Part shown: positions 25,255 through 37,396 of the stretch, one piece after another
Position numbering within the stretch: the first letter of the stretch is position 1
Layout of the letters: the number at the start of each line of letters is the position of its first letter
Assembly (NCBI GenBank): GCA_023935145.1
Contig: CM043698.1
Span: 75,170,001-75,234,000 of the forward strand
Direction of reading: 5' to 3'
Length of the DNA stretch: 64,000 nucleotides
From: Bretschneidera sinensis
Taxonomy: Eukaryota > Streptophyta > Magnoliopsida > Brassicales > Akaniaceae
Translations under genes and position numbers: made by a program
Notes under the pieces: model-generated
The model's input: the letters and a program-made list of their open reading frames with translations, nothing else
Databases searched by the model: none
Told to the model about the DNA's origin: nothing

Positions 25255-25500
25255 TGCCCAAAAGTGTTAGGCTTTTCAAAAACTGAAATATGTTAACGTA
25301 TTGGTTTCATGTAAGAGATTCTATTTGCATGTTGCATATTCTGCCCAAAGTGGAGTATGTAATAATGCGCCGAGAATCTAGTTGTTGTAATTACCCTTCT
25401 TATTAATATACTGTCTTTTAGTTGTCTCGAACAGTTTTCATTATTGTTGATAACAATAGTGCTACTTGAAATTTTGACTAGGTCAAATAATAAAATCAAG
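25255..25500 (+). repeat. Leader repeat R1 of element A
   Basis: Diverged copy of the leader unit also seen at 26348-26702, 26703-27057 and 28010-28265. Shared landmarks are 'tctgcccaaa', a cysteine-poor open stretch and a terminal 'gaaattttgactaggtcaaa'. That terminal stretch corresponds to the gag start motif (leucine-threonine-glycine-serine-asparagine-tyrosine in intact relatives). Confidence 0.7.
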
Positions 25501-26347
25501 TATACTTTTATGGGAGTGTATAGAAAATATGAAAATTATAAATTATAAAAAACATACAACTTTCTTAAATTTTCTAAAACATATTTTTAATTTATATTTG
25601 CTCAATTGATGTAGTTATCGGCAATAATTAAATTTTGAGCATGTGAAATATATTTAAATGTTGTGCTATGCTAATATATTGAGTAAAAGATGAGTAAGAT
25701 TTTAATAATTATTATTCATAAAATTTGCATTTTGTGTACTCATCGAGATTAATTATTATTTTATAATAATTATCATATTTTTCTGGAGTTTTAGGGTTCA
25801 ATAAATATTTATTTCTGAACATATGTGATTAATTTCTTATTTCTCAAAATCTGTGCATATATTTTGAAATTTTATTTAATAGTAAATTATTGGATGTGCT
25901 GAGATGTTGTTAACAGAAGGTAATCTCCTAGATTAATTGTCTCATTTATTGTATTCATAGCTTAAAAAAATGTAGAAAATATTCATGTTGTGAGAAATAA
26001 TTGATCCAGTTATTTAAATATATTTTCTTGTGTTCAAGATCTGTAGTAAGGATGCAACTATTGATTGTTTGGTGACTCATAGATGTACTTGTTGTATGGT
26101 CACATGCATGCCTGTCGTTTTGCATGCATTTGATGTTGTAAAGGACAATATCGTTTTTCTTGGTTTTGTAAAATTTCATGGGTTGATGTGAGTGTTAGCT
26201 GCCAAACTGGCAACTCATTAATACTTATGGGATTTCACTAAATCTTTTTATGGGATGATTTCAATTGCATCATACAGTTACCTACCTAAAGGGATAGTTG
26301 TGTTGTAATTTGTGGAAATACATGCAACACTACGGGAATATGATGTG

Positions 26348-27057
26348 TTAGTTTAAAAGGTTTGTCTGCCTAAGGGAGACAATTCTTTCGAAAACTGATA
26401 TATTATCTTCATATGCTCCATGTGAAGAGTTTCACATTATATGTTGTAATCTTTACCCTAATGGGAGTTTATAACTATACTCTTAGCCTCTCTATTTTGT
26501 AGTATGTTGGTTATTACCGTTTTATTACCGTGTTGTATTCTTGTCTTGAATCAATCTACTTTTTGTGAACAATAACCAAGCAACTATTGAAATCTTGACT
26601 GGTTCAAATTATACGAGTTGAAATATAGATTGTGTTTGATTTTAAATAATGAATATATTTGTTTTTATATTAAAACAGTTGCCTTCAAAAGACCTCTTAC
26701 GATTAGTTTAAAAGATTTGTCTGCCTAAGGGGGACAATTCTTTCGAAAACTGATATATTATCTTCATATGCTCCATGTGAAGAGTTTCACATTATATGTT
26801 GTAATCTCTACCCTAATGGGAGTTTATAACTATACTCTTAGCCTCTCTATTTTGTAGTATGTTGGTTATTACCATTTTATTACCGTGTTGTATTCTTGTC
26901 TTGAATCAATCTACTTTTTGTGAACAATAACCAAGCAACTATTGAAATCTTGACTGGTTCAAATTATACGAGTTGAAATATAGATTGTGTTTGATTTTAA
27001 ATAATGAATATATTTGTTTTTATATTAAAACAGTTGCCTTCAAAAGACCTCTTACGA
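26348..27057 (+). repeat. Near-identical 355-bp tandem duplication (leader repeats R2 and R3)
   Basis: Copy 1 at 26348-26702 and copy 2 at 26703-27057 abut directly and differ at only a few positions (for example 'gggagac' versus 'gggggac'). Each runs from 'ttagtttaaaa' to 'gacctcttacga'. The high identity contrasts with the decayed surroundings, so this duplication is recent. Confidence 0.95.
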
Positions 27058-28009
27058 ATTGAAATGCTTGTTATGAATGATATTTCACCAATTCTTAATT
27101 TTAGGGATATGGAGGACATGCGTTGATTGTATTAGGGGAAAGTTAACCAAAACCAAAAAAATGATTCAACTCGTAGTGCCGATCTTCTAGAAATAGTGCA
27201 TTCTGATATTAATGGTACCTAAAATTTGATGAGGAGGTGAATTCTATTGGTTTTGAGGAGAATAAGGTATATTAATGCATATACCTAAAGATCAGTAGGA
27301 GCAAATTTATTTACCTGATTCGTTATGTGATTTACTTATATAATTATTTATGTAATTATCTATGTTCTAATTACAACCATTTAATGGTTTTGGTTGCTGA
27401 AACTTTTAGTGATTTAGTTGCTGAAACATTTTAATTAATTAATTGATAGGATTATTTATCAAGTCTATAATCTAGGTCGGTGGAATTATTGGGCTTTTTA
27501 CTGTTGAAAAATTAGATATTTTTTACATGGTTTTGACTAACTAAGTAGTAAAAGATCATTATCTCTCCGGTCCATAAATCAGGCATATGTTTTTTTTTTT
27601 TTTCAGGCAGTTTAATAAGTTTAAAATATAAGAGAAAGTTGGAAAATAGTAGTCGAGCCATTGACTCCTAGGCCCTAGTAATGTTTTAGTCCAATGTGAG
27701 TGAACTCAAATGCTTTTATTAAACTTATTCTCATTTAATATATCTTATACTGCTTCAGAATAAGTTAATGATTAAAATAAAAGTATAATAATAATTATTT
27801 TCAATTTAAAATTACTGACATTCAAATTAATAATAATTATTTAATAAACTTAAAAAAATATTCTCTTTTAAGTTTTGTTTTAAGCCTCAGTTTGAAATAG
27901 TTTTAAAGGTTGAAGTGGATAATTTCCACCAAAGCGGTCTGTTCGTTAACTTTTTGTATGTGTTAATAGTTGATAAATATGAAAATGTTGTTTGAATGCA
28001 TCCCAGTCT
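27058..28009 (+). pseudogene. Copia integrase scrap and AT-rich filler in element A
   Basis: Around 27120-27230 the plus strand reads a copia pre-integrase/integrase start: 'NDSTRSADLLEIVHSDINGT', the usual stretch between the zinc-finger part and the first catalytic aspartate. A stop follows at once. The rest up to 28009 is AT-rich with no recognisable coding remains. Confidence 0.75.
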
Positions 28010-28448
28010 AGAATGTCTTATCAACCCAAATGTGTTAGGTATTTCGAAAATTAGTATGCATTCAGTTGTTAGTTTCTTGTAGGAAATCCTAAATGTGTAT
28101 TACATTCTCTGCCCAAAGGGGAGTTTATAATGATACGTTTGTGGTCCTATTGTTTTACTATCCAAATTCATTATCATGATTGCCTTATATTTTTCTTTGA
28201 TCAATTTCATCTGTTGTTAGCAGTGGTAATGCCATAACTAAGATCTTGATTGGATCAAATTATAAGAAATGGAAAACAAGATATCGAGTTTGCTTTGAGA
28301 ATTGTGTACAATGGTGATATGTTTTTTTAGGCATATTGATACTGTGGCTATGCTTGCTGATCCTTTGACCAAGGGTCTTGGACCTTCAGATTTTGTCAAA
28401 TATGTAGACAACATGAATATTATTAGTTCTTTTGATGTATTTTATTAG
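28010..28448 (+). pseudogene. Gag start fused to RNase H end (copia element A)
   Basis: Leader repeat R4 (28010-28265) leads into 'ITKILIGSNYKKWKTRY', the conserved start of copia gag. Only about 60 bp later (28332-28448) the sequence reads 'HIDTVAMLADPLTKGLG' then 'FVKYVDNMNI' and a stop, which is the C-terminus of RNase H. Everything between (protease, integrase, RT) is missing. This is a clear internal deletion joint. Confidence 0.85.
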
Positions 28449-28674
28449 TGGGAGTATGAATTTTGTGTGTCAATTTATATGTTGTTTCCTTTGGACATCA
28501 TTATTGTTTTCTTTGATTGATATCATACTATGAATATTTTGTGCATATTTTGTATATGATATGTCATGATGTATTAAAATTCTAAGACTTGGTGTTGTCT
28601 TAAAAATGAATTTTATTTCATTATTGAGTATGTCTCGTAACACCATGTTGCAAACTTGAGTCTTATTGACTGAG

Positions 28675-28925
28675 ACATACTGGCTTCTAGGTGAAACCAT
28701 AGGGTTACTTAAGCTTCTAGGTGAAGCCCTGAGTTTTTTCTAGCTTTTAGGTGAAACAGGTTAATAGAAGAACTTGAGATTTCTCTAGCTTCTAAGTGAA
28801 GAAGGTAATAGAGAAATCGAGAAGCCCATAGGGTTTTCTTTAGCTTTTGGGTGAAGCAAGTAATAGAGAAACCCTAGATTTCTCTAGCTTCTTGGTGAAC
28901 AGGTAATAGCAAAATCGAGGACCGA
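28675..28925 (+). repeat. Six-fold AGCTTCTAGGTGAA-type repeats in the 3' region
   Basis: Variants of 'agcttctaggtgaa' recur at irregular 30-60-bp spacing between about 28680 and 28900. They alternate with 'aatagagaaatcgag' and 'cccatagggtt' blocks. They lie in the non-coding region between the RNase H end and the right LTR of element A. A related 3' region in element B carries only weak traces. Confidence 0.8.
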
Positions 28926-29241
28926 CAATGGAATGGCATTTTTAAGATCCCATGTTGGTGCTATTTTATTTCCACACTCCCATATTTGGATCTAAGTCAG
29001 TGAAGTTATTAGCATTTGTGATTATGGATTAGTCTTATGTCAATTGAGATATAATGGCTGCCATGGTCCTATGTTGATGACTTTATTGGACTAGATCATG
29101 TTTAGGTGCTATCTTAGAAACTTGTTTTTCAAAAGTTGTGGCCACATATTTAAAATCAGTAATTTAGTTCGAGAGTCATTTTATAAAATATTGTTTTAAG
29201 ACATCTAAAAACTACAACTAATGTTTGCCCAAGTGGGAGAA

Positions 29242-29626
29242 TGTTAGAATATATAAAATGTTCTAATATTACTGATAAACTTCCATTAGTTTGCAGGGCT
29301 TTGTATTATAAAACGAACTGGATTGAGTTCTTGAAATGAATTTTGTGGGCTTGACATCCACTTGATCTCGTGGGTGGGCCAGATACACCTAATGGTTTTG
29401 GACGTGGTTGGGCAGTGGTGTGAGCTTGACAAACCTAACTGGCTATGATCAATGGTCTATTGAGTTTATTATAAATATGAGTTAGGTCCCCTTTCCTCTC
29501 TTAATCTAGGGAAGTTTTCCCCATTATAAAGCTGTTGTACAGAGAGAGTAAGGAGAGGAAGAACTTAGCTAGACAGTCTTACATGCATTGGTGTGTTGAG
29601 ATCCATGTGGTGTTACCAGAATAACA
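29242..29626 (+). repeat. Right LTR of element A
   Basis: Starts 'tgttagaatat' after a purine tract. It contains 'tataaat' at about 29470 and ends near 'ccagaataaca'. The left partner at 24901 is truncated after about 230 bp, so the right end is estimated from the terminal CA only. Confidence 0.75.
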
Positions 29627-29734
29627 ATATGTCATAAACATCATGTTTGTGATATTAAATAGATCAAAATTAGTAATATAATGCATGTAATAGATCCTTA
29701 GAATTATTAACAGTCTACTCTTGAAAGAAAGAAA

Positions 29735-29856
29735 TACTATAAAATTAAAAAAAAAATGAACTTCAATTTATTTTAAGGTCTACCATGAAACCTTAAAAGA
29801 AAAAAAAGAATCTGTGATATTGAAAAAGTTTGGACAAAGATTTAATTAGGACTCTA
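29735..29856. repeat. Direct repeat right of element A (partner 24775-24900)
   Basis: Second copy of the flanking repeat, continuing past the point where copy 1 is cut by the LTR ('ggactctaccctt' here, 'ggactcta' then LTR there). Confidence 0.8.
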
Positions 29857-30819
29857 CCCTTAAAAGATATGACTTGAAATATCAAATAAAATTTTGGACC
29901 GGGATATAATCAAGCAGACTTTGAGGCAATAACCATCTTGTAGTTTTTATTTCAATCTCTGATTCGTGACTTGAAAGATCATGCTTTTGTCGACTTTCAC
30001 TTCATTTTTATATAGTGAAGATGTAAATCTTATTATTCATTTATAATCGATGTGGGATTATACAAACAACACACTTTAAATTATATATATAGAAAATAAT
30101 CGATTAATTGACATAATGGACTTATTTAAGTCCATTAAAAAGAAAGAAACATAAAAAAAATATAATGTTTTGATTTTATGTACATAAAAAGTTATTAAAT
30201 TAAAATAAAATTAATTAAAAACATAAAAAAATTCAAGAAAATTAGAAAACTAAAAGCTGAACTACCACTATCAAATATAATATAGATAGATTGTTAACAT
30301 TTCTTGAGGTCATTATTGAAATACTCTGCCTTTGTGGTTGATAAGTTGCATGTTTCCAAACTTTGGTTTGAGCTGATTATAACACAAAATTATATTTGGT
30401 GGTTTGAGCTGGTCATGTATGTTATGTTTGCATCAGCATGCACAGACTATATTTGTCAAAAGTTCTGAGTGAAATCGAAACATTTCAAATGGCCGTTTAT
30501 GAATATGTTGGAAAGATCCCCGGAGGAATGCAAGGACATTCTTAATAATTGCTGTCGATTTTTAAATGAACTATGTTGGTAAGAGATGGACGTATGATAG
30601 CTTTTATAGCATTGTGGTTAATAATCAACAACTGGAATTGTTGTTGGAATTTTGGGTACCACTTTTCAGTTTTTTCTTTTTAGAAAGCAGTGGATATAAT
30701 GGTCAATCTATTGTATAATTGACTTTTTTTAACTCCTTGAAATCTAGAAATTCTAGTAATTTCTTCTTGATGCTATACTGCTATGCCCATAATCCATTTT
30801 GATCAAAGCAAATTTATCT
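29857..30819. other. Intergenic, no gene recognised
   Basis: No domain-bearing frame, LTR or inverted repeat that I can support. Confidence 0.5.
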
Positions 30820-31023
30820 TGATACTCACTTTTTTTTTTTTTTTTTTGGATAACAGACCATTACGACCGCCCCCACAATCTTTGCCCTAAGATCCTGTGG
30901 AGGATGTAAATCGCAGGATGTGCAGCACAGTGGCAGGACTCGAACCCAAGACCTCACGGGAAACCGCCATCTCGAAAGCCGAACTTACCACTGCGCCATA
31001 TGCCCTGAGGGCATCTGATACTC
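30820..31023 (-). mobile_element. tRNA-derived SINE with target duplications
   Basis: Read on the minus strand, the body (31015 to 30828) begins 'ATGCCCTCAGGGCATATGGC'. It has a polymerase III A box 'TGGCGCAGTGG' (30988-30998) and a B box 'GGTTCGAGTCC' (30936-30946) at tRNA-like spacing, then a tRNA-unrelated part and an 18-base A tail (30830-30847). Both sides carry 'tgatactc' (30820-30827 and 31016-31023). All SINE hallmarks are present, and the boxes are intact, so it could still be transcribed by polymerase III. Confidence 0.93.
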
Positions 31024-32878
31024 TTTTGACATTATGCTTTATTGTTCATAAATTGAAATTTTAATACGTCCTACTTCATCACCATTGCCAATGCAGCATA
31101 ATATATGTATATAATTTGTTATTTTTTTCAATAACTTACTATTTTTTGGTACTTTCACGCTCTCTCTTTATTTTCTTATAGATAATTTATTTTGGCATGA
31201 AATTATTCATTTAAATGGAATCATTTTATATGGGTTCTGCTCTTATATTGGATTTGTAGTGGTTGTCGATAGAAAAGTAAGAAGTCCATAATATTCTAGC
31301 TATTTGCTCTTGTGAGGTTTATCGTGGGTTGAGCTCTCTCGCTTCAAGTAGATACCATCATAAAGAAAAGAAAGAATGATGAAAAACCTTTGAGTTAGTA
31401 ATAGACTTAAGCAAGTGCAAGATGTAAGGAGGCATGCCATGATGGTTTGTGAAGCCTGGACTTTGGCCATCACTCATGTGCTGATCACTCAAACAATCAA
31501 TGACATAGGATTTCTTTGCTTGTAGACCTGGGTAACTTCAGCAGAGTCCAGTCATTACATTAAGCGATGGTTTACTAATAATTTAAGAAGCCTGAGTCTT
31601 AAAATGGATGAGGGAAATCTTTATTAAACATAATTTATCTGCTTGCAACACTACTGAAAATTTTCATTCAATCATTTATTATAGCTACTTCACCTACATG
31701 AAGGATGGAAAAGTCAAAGGATCTGCAAGTTTTACTTTATAAATATCTTCAGACTTCTCTTTCTTAGTAGAATTTCCTGTTTGGACGGTAAAATTATTAG
31801 AAAGGGTTCTTGATATCCACTGAAAATTGTGATGAGCAGGATTAATTTTATAGTAGGCTTTTTTCGCTTCAAGTTATGATAGTCTACTTGGGAAGTTCCA
31901 GAATGCTATAAGGCTTAATCATAGGGTTCTAACCTATTTAAATCAGAGAACTTGTATTAATTTAGAATTTTAGATATCATGTGCCAAAATGTTCCCGGTT
32001 GGACAGGTACACTGCCAGACTTTGGATTTCTACAAGTAACTATACAATGGCATTAAAGGCAAGAGAGTTAATCTTGACATAGTTGAACATCTTAGTTAAT
32101 GAATGTTTGTTGGATTTGCAAGGGACATAAGCATCTGAAAGAGAACTGGATCGCGAAGAAGAGCGCTAGATGGCTTATTACATACCAACCAATCTACTAT
32201 TTAAGGCTGTGATGGCAGGTATGCTTCTTCTCCTCCTTCCAGTTATTACCAAGCTAACTGCAATGATGGGGTACTTACCTCTTTCTTCAAGAATTGCATT
32301 ATATTATTTGGGTGCATGCTCTGACTTTACTTTGGCAATTATATTTAATTCATTGATGTAAACCTTCATCAAGTGAGAACAATTCCATTTTATAGCATGA
32401 ACTGACATCCATAGTTTGCATGTGTTTAATTCATATAATTATCTTTTAGAGTCAATTGTATATTTTCTAGTTGTCTACTTCGACGAGTAGTAGCCTCACA
32501 GAATATTATAGCGCTGAACATAAGAAGGGCCCCGTAGATCGATTATAGAAGTAATTGTTATCAACATTTTAATTTTCAACTTGAAGTCGGAATGTTTTGT
32601 TCATCATTTTTGTCTCTCATATGTCAGAGTTTTTATGTCTTCAATGGATTAAGGTCGACTATGTGTGCTTACTAATCATTAAAAGATACCGAGAGTCATT
32701 GGATATTTAGATATGTTTAATTTTGCACAAATTGAATTTCATAAAGTATAACAAAGAATAATATATTTGGGAGTACATCATAAATATAGTCCAAATTAAA
32801 AGAATAATCCCATATTACCTAACTGTTTTCAAACAAGTATCAAGAAAAGGCAAAATGAGTTAATATAATGCTTTTGAA
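31024..32878. other. Intergenic, no gene recognised
   Basis: A 63-codon plus-strand frame at 32170-32361 has a hydrophobic stretch ('GMLLLLLPVITKLTAMMGYL') but no known family, no splice context and no codon support, so I do not call it. No repeat structure stands out. Confidence 0.5.
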
Positions 32879-32899
32879 ATTCATTACAACAAAAGTATT

Positions 32900-34380
32900 A
32901 ATTTGCGGTGAATTGTTAGTGACGCGTAAAATTTCATCATCAAAAGCGTATCTACAACGACGAATTTTAGTTAGCGTCATGGATTTTGAGGCGTGTTAAT
33001 TTTAGGTGACGCATAACGTCACAAAATGCGTGGCGCCAAATATTTCCGCCAAAACAAAATAAAGTGAAACTATTTTGTGACATTTAATGTATATTGGTGA
33101 CAATTTGTTTTTGTCACTTAACGATTTTATATTTTGTGACACAAATTTTAGTGTAGAGGATAATTAAAATATTTTGTGACGCATAATTGTTGTCACCGAT
33201 GATCAAAGTAAAAATATCTACTATTTTAAAAAATTATATGTGATGAACTCAAGTTACCACCAATAAATTTTATATTTAGTGATAAACATTTTTGGCGTCA
33301 CGTATAATGAAAATAATGAGTGACACATTGCGTTCGTCTCTAATAAAATAAAAAAGTTTTGATTATTTGTCTTGAATTTCTGCGATGACAAAATGTCACT
33401 AATAAATGCTATATTTTATGGCACAAATATTTAACATTGCAAATTATTTAAATTTTTATTGACATTTAATTTCATCAATAATATTCATCATGAAAAGGCC
33501 ATTTATAGTGACAAAATTTCATTATCGTCAATTGTTTGAAAAGTATTCATTTTACATGTTGAAATAAAATAACGTCACAAAAGTGTGGCACCAACCAGTC
33601 CCTCCAAAAAAGGTTGGAAGGGAATGTTTTGATGGCCTTTAAATTTATTGCTGACGATCAGTTTATGTCACTAAATGATTTTTATGTGACACGTAGACAT
33701 TACAGATTTCTAACATTTTTTGTGACATGTAAATTTTGTTTCCAATAATCAAATAAAAAAAGTTAATTTCTTGGTATATTTCTAGTAAAGAAGTTAGGTT
33801 GTCACAAATAAAAAATTATATTTTGTATCGAATAGTATTTGCGTCATACATGAGTAAAATAAATGGTGACACTTTTTTTTTCATGTCCACTAATATTGAT
33901 TTATGCCGCTAAATGGTTTTTTTAATGTGAGACATGAAGTCTGATGTCACATGACGTGTAGGTTTGGTCACCAATAATAAAATAAGATGAGCTACTTTAT
34001 TGCTACATTATTAGTGACAGATATAGCAGGTTGTCACCAATTAAATTCATATTTCTTGACGAACATTGTTTGCGTCATGCATGAGTAAAATAATTTGTGA
34101 TACATTCCTTTTATCAACACTAACACCTATTTATGTTACTAAATGACTTTCTTAAAGTGTGTGTAATGCAATGTCTAACGTCACAAGTTAACTAACTTTT
34201 TGAAATACATAAGTTTCTTCACGAATAATCAAATCAAATGAGTTAATATATTGTTACATTATTAGTGATGAAAACATGTTGTCACCAATAAAGTTCATTT
34301 TTCATGATGAGCAATAGTTGCACCATGCCCGAGTAAAATAGTTTGTGACACTTTCTCTTTGTTATCACTAACATGAAGAA
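32900..34380. repeat. Left subterminal GTGAC/GTCAC array of the CACTA element
   Basis: Recurrent 'tttgtgac', 'cgtcac' and 'gtgacgc' motifs at irregular spacing and in both orientations. The array is densest near the terminus and matched by a similar array at the other end. Confidence 0.8.
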
Positions 34381-35039
34381 ATTTATACTTCTTAAATTAA
34401 TTCAAATTAATATTATTTATACATAAAAATGTAAGAAAATTAAAATATATCATTATTATTAGACTTACCAAAAATTTAATGCTCATTTTACTAAGTTTAA
34501 AAATTAAATTGCTAAATTAATTTTTTTATAATTTCATTTTAGTATATTACACTAGTTTAACATATGAAAATTAAAAAAAAATAAAATTATATTTCACTAA
34601 AATATTATGAATTGTCATTTAGTTAACTTGAAACAATTATAAAATCTAATTTATTTATTTATTATTATATAATTAGAGTTTCCTAAAATTTAATGTAATA
34701 TTGATCCTAATTAATTTTATTTTAATAAGCTTAGTAAATTTTATTTAAAGAATATTAGGTTGAAAAAATTATATGTTACTTCTCGTCTTTTTGACAATTT
34801 AGACGCCTATAAGGTGATCTCTATTTTCTTTTACCAATCACTTTTGCCACATTTTTGTAACTTCAACACTTATAACCTAATTGCTAAACAACCTAATTTC
34901 ATTAACCCTCTTTAAGCACTTGATTTAGTTTGATTCTTATAGAAGTAATATTATACTTGTTACTTTGCCAATCCCAAAGCAGGCTTTAAATGAGAAACAT
35001 ATTTATCATTGATGATTAAGAACAAAATAAAAAAAAATA
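34381..35039. other. AT-rich interior of the CACTA element
   Basis: Very AT-rich, no coding signal, and the motif arrays stop here. Confidence 0.5.
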
Positions 35040-36185
35040 CAATGAAATGGGAGGACGTAAGAGCACATACCTGAAGGAACAATCTCAAAAGGTTCTTGGT
35101 CTTACCCAAAATAAAACAAATTATAATTTCCTATATGTAGGTAAACCTGCTCTATCAAAATCAAAAGCTTGTTTGAAAGAAGTCGGCAACTCTGCAACAT
35201 TTCAAAATAATTTGGAAACACTGTGTGGAGGACCATACTTAGCTAAGCTATCTACTAAACCATTAGCCTCGCGGTAAACATGCTGCACACTCACACCCTA
35301 AGGGATCAAAAAGCTAATATCTCGAACAACGTACTCAATTTCCCAAGGACAGGAGCAATTACCCAATAAACTCTGAACCAAAGCCTTAGAATTGCGCCTC
35401 GGTCAGTGTATTAGAGCACAACCAAACGCAAAAGAGAAGGGCAGCACCAAGTGTGGCCCAACTCAAAAAACACGTCCCCACTCGTACTCCCACTGTGCGA
35501 GACGGAGCAATTTGTGTTCAATTCAATTTGGGTCTCTTGAAGACCAACCCAACGAACCCATTTACCACGCCGAATTAGAGGAGAAGCAACTCTTAAGCCC
35601 ACTGCATTTACACAAAGCATCCCATGGAAATTAAGGCTAGATTTTGGTGCAAAGGAATTATTTAAATCAAACAACCCCATTTGGGTCTTTGCAATAACCG
35701 AATCAGTCTCAAAATTAAGCCTTAAAAAATAACCTTATTCCTAACCCACCAGATAGCCCAACAACCCCAAAGGAGTGCACTAAACTTAATATAATCTAAC
35801 TTGAAACTCATGCGAAGCCCAAGCCTTAAAAATCCTGAAATGATGGGGGCTGGAATTTTTCTGCACAACTGAAAAAATTAGTGCAGCGTGATCAAAATAT
35901 AATCTAACAGCATGAATTACCTTTAGAGGAAAAGCTGAAATGAACTCGCTGTTAACAAGAACATGGTCCAATCTGCCCCAGCACCTTGACAAACTTTGGT
36001 GATCATTAGACCAAGTGAATTTACCCGGGTCTAAAAGATTATTACTATCTATGAAAGAAGTGAACTCATGTGCAGCTTGAATATCAATAGGAACCCAACC
36101 ACACTTTTTGTCCGGATGAGCTACAACATTAAAATCTCCCCCAGCAAACCATGGTGCATTACCATCTATGTAAGATTTTTTTTTA
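35040..36185 (-). pseudogene. LINE ORF2 fragments nested in the CACTA element
   Basis: On the minus strand 36180-35786 reads an endonuclease C-terminal part: 'APWFAGGDFNVVAHPDKKCG', 'FTSFIDSNNLLD', 'KFTWSNDHQSLSRCWGRLDH' and 'FDHAALIF' (the GGDFN and D-H-A-(P) motifs of LINE endonucleases). The reverse transcriptase is missing. 35680-35050 then reads an RNase H-like part: 'KWVRWVGLQETQIELNTN' with the first catalytic aspartate lost (N for D), ending 'HVYREANGLVDSLAKYG' across a frameshift, and a final stop. It is a deleted LINE copy, truncated at its 5' end near 36185. Target duplications were not found. Confidence 0.88.
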
Positions 36186-36369
36186 GTACTTGAAAATGTA
36201 TAAATGTTTTTTATGAACTGCTATGATTTTATATTTGTTTGTTTAGTTCTAAAATTTTTTTCTAATCCTTCTCCATGATATGTTATTAATATGCTATTGA
36301 AAGTGTATGTGCATGTATATATAGTATATATACAGACTATATATACACACGGATGAAAAGTAATTTGTC

Positions 36370-37390
36370 ATCATAAGAGACTTCTACTAAGTTCATTAAC
36401 AAAATTATTTGGTTACTAAAGAAAATTTAATGAAAAATGAATAAAAGATGACACTATTTTTTCGTCATAGAAGGAACTGCAAAAGTTTTCGAGACGATAA
36501 ACCTTTGCCATCAAATGGGAAACAAATATGACAATTTGTATTTAATCACAAAAGACTTCAATAAGTCTTAGTGATGATTTATCTTTTGTCACCAAAAAAA
36601 AAAAATCTATTTGCAATAGTAACAAAAAGCATTCAACATCACGTGATCTTTCGTCACAAAAAAAATTCAATAACTGCATTAAACATTTCGTCAGCAAAAT
36701 CGACACGATCGTCGCTAATGTTTCTCACATAACCAATTAAATTAAGTTTTTAGTGACAAATTTAAGATATTTAATTCACAACTTTAACAGCTTTTGTGAC
36801 AGACATAACATCACTAAAGGGCAAATCTTTTGTGGCGGTTATTGTTTCATCATATTTACTAAATTTAAGTCATATATGTAGTGACAATTTGTGATTATTA
36901 ATGACAATTTTATTTATAGTGAAAAGATATTACGTCACAAAAATGTCCTCGTTTTGGTACGCGTAACAGTCATTCTCTATAGTAAAACATAGTTGTCTAT
37001 TTAGTGACGCATTGATACCTTCAGCTACGACATTTTATTAGCTTTCATGACAAATTTTAGCGTCACTAATTAATTATTCTTTAGGTGATGCATAGCTTTT
37101 CGTCACATACAGTGAACCTTTATTGTATATTGAGTGTAACGAAATTTCTCTAGTATTTGTGACACAATATTGCATCACAAAACATTTTTTCTTTGGTGAC
37201 AGTAATCAATTTTGTCATCTATACCTAACAATTAGTGACGAAAATTTTGAACCATCACAAATACTTTTAGTGACGGAGATATGCCGATGATCCTCGTGAC
37301 AAATTATTTTCGTTACTCAAATGCTCTCGTGACAAAATTACTATTTTTTTGTGACGTTTTAGTGCGTCATTAAAAACCTATTTTGTTATA
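36370..37390. repeat. Right subterminal GTGAC/GTCAC array of the CACTA element
   Basis: Same motif class as the left array ('ttcgtcac', 'tagtgac', 'ttgtgac'), densest towards 37390. Confidence 0.8.
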
Positions 37391-37396
37391 GTGATT

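Larger units (their letters stand above)
24901..29626 (+). mobile_element. Scrambled Ty1/copia element A
   Basis: The right LTR at 29242-29626 starts 'tgttagaatatataaaatg' after the polypurine tract 'caagtgggagaa'. A truncated left LTR at 24901-25130 matches its first 230 bp (first base pair decayed). Internally there are four leader/gag-start repeats, a 27.1-kb integrase scrap, a gag-start and the last part of RNase H, but no RT. The order is not that of one intact element, so internal deletions, duplications or nested relatives are involved. It is the same lineage as element B, judged by the similar 3' region and LTR start. Confidence 0.8.
32879..37396. mobile_element. CACTA (En/Spm) element, non-autonomous, with 3-bp duplication
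   Basis: The left end 'cattacaacaaaag' (32882) and right end '..ttttgttatagtg' (37393) are inverted CACTA-type termini (consensus CACTA.AACAAAA). They are flanked by 'att' on both sides (32879-32881 and 37394-37396), the 3-bp duplication of this superfamily. Long subterminal regions (about 32900-34380 and 36370-37390) carry dozens of short 'gtgac'/'gtcac' repeats in both orientations, the expected transposase-binding arrays. No transposase-like frame is present. The centre contains a LINE fragment. Confidence 0.85.

Noticed and set aside
28470..28700. Minus-strand 76-codon frame in element A
   Set aside because: Antisense to the 3' non-coding region of a retrotransposon, with no domain.
32170..32361. 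Short frame with a hydrophobic segment
   Set aside because: One transmembrane-like stretch is not enough in AT-rich DNA. No family, no neighbours and no splice context.
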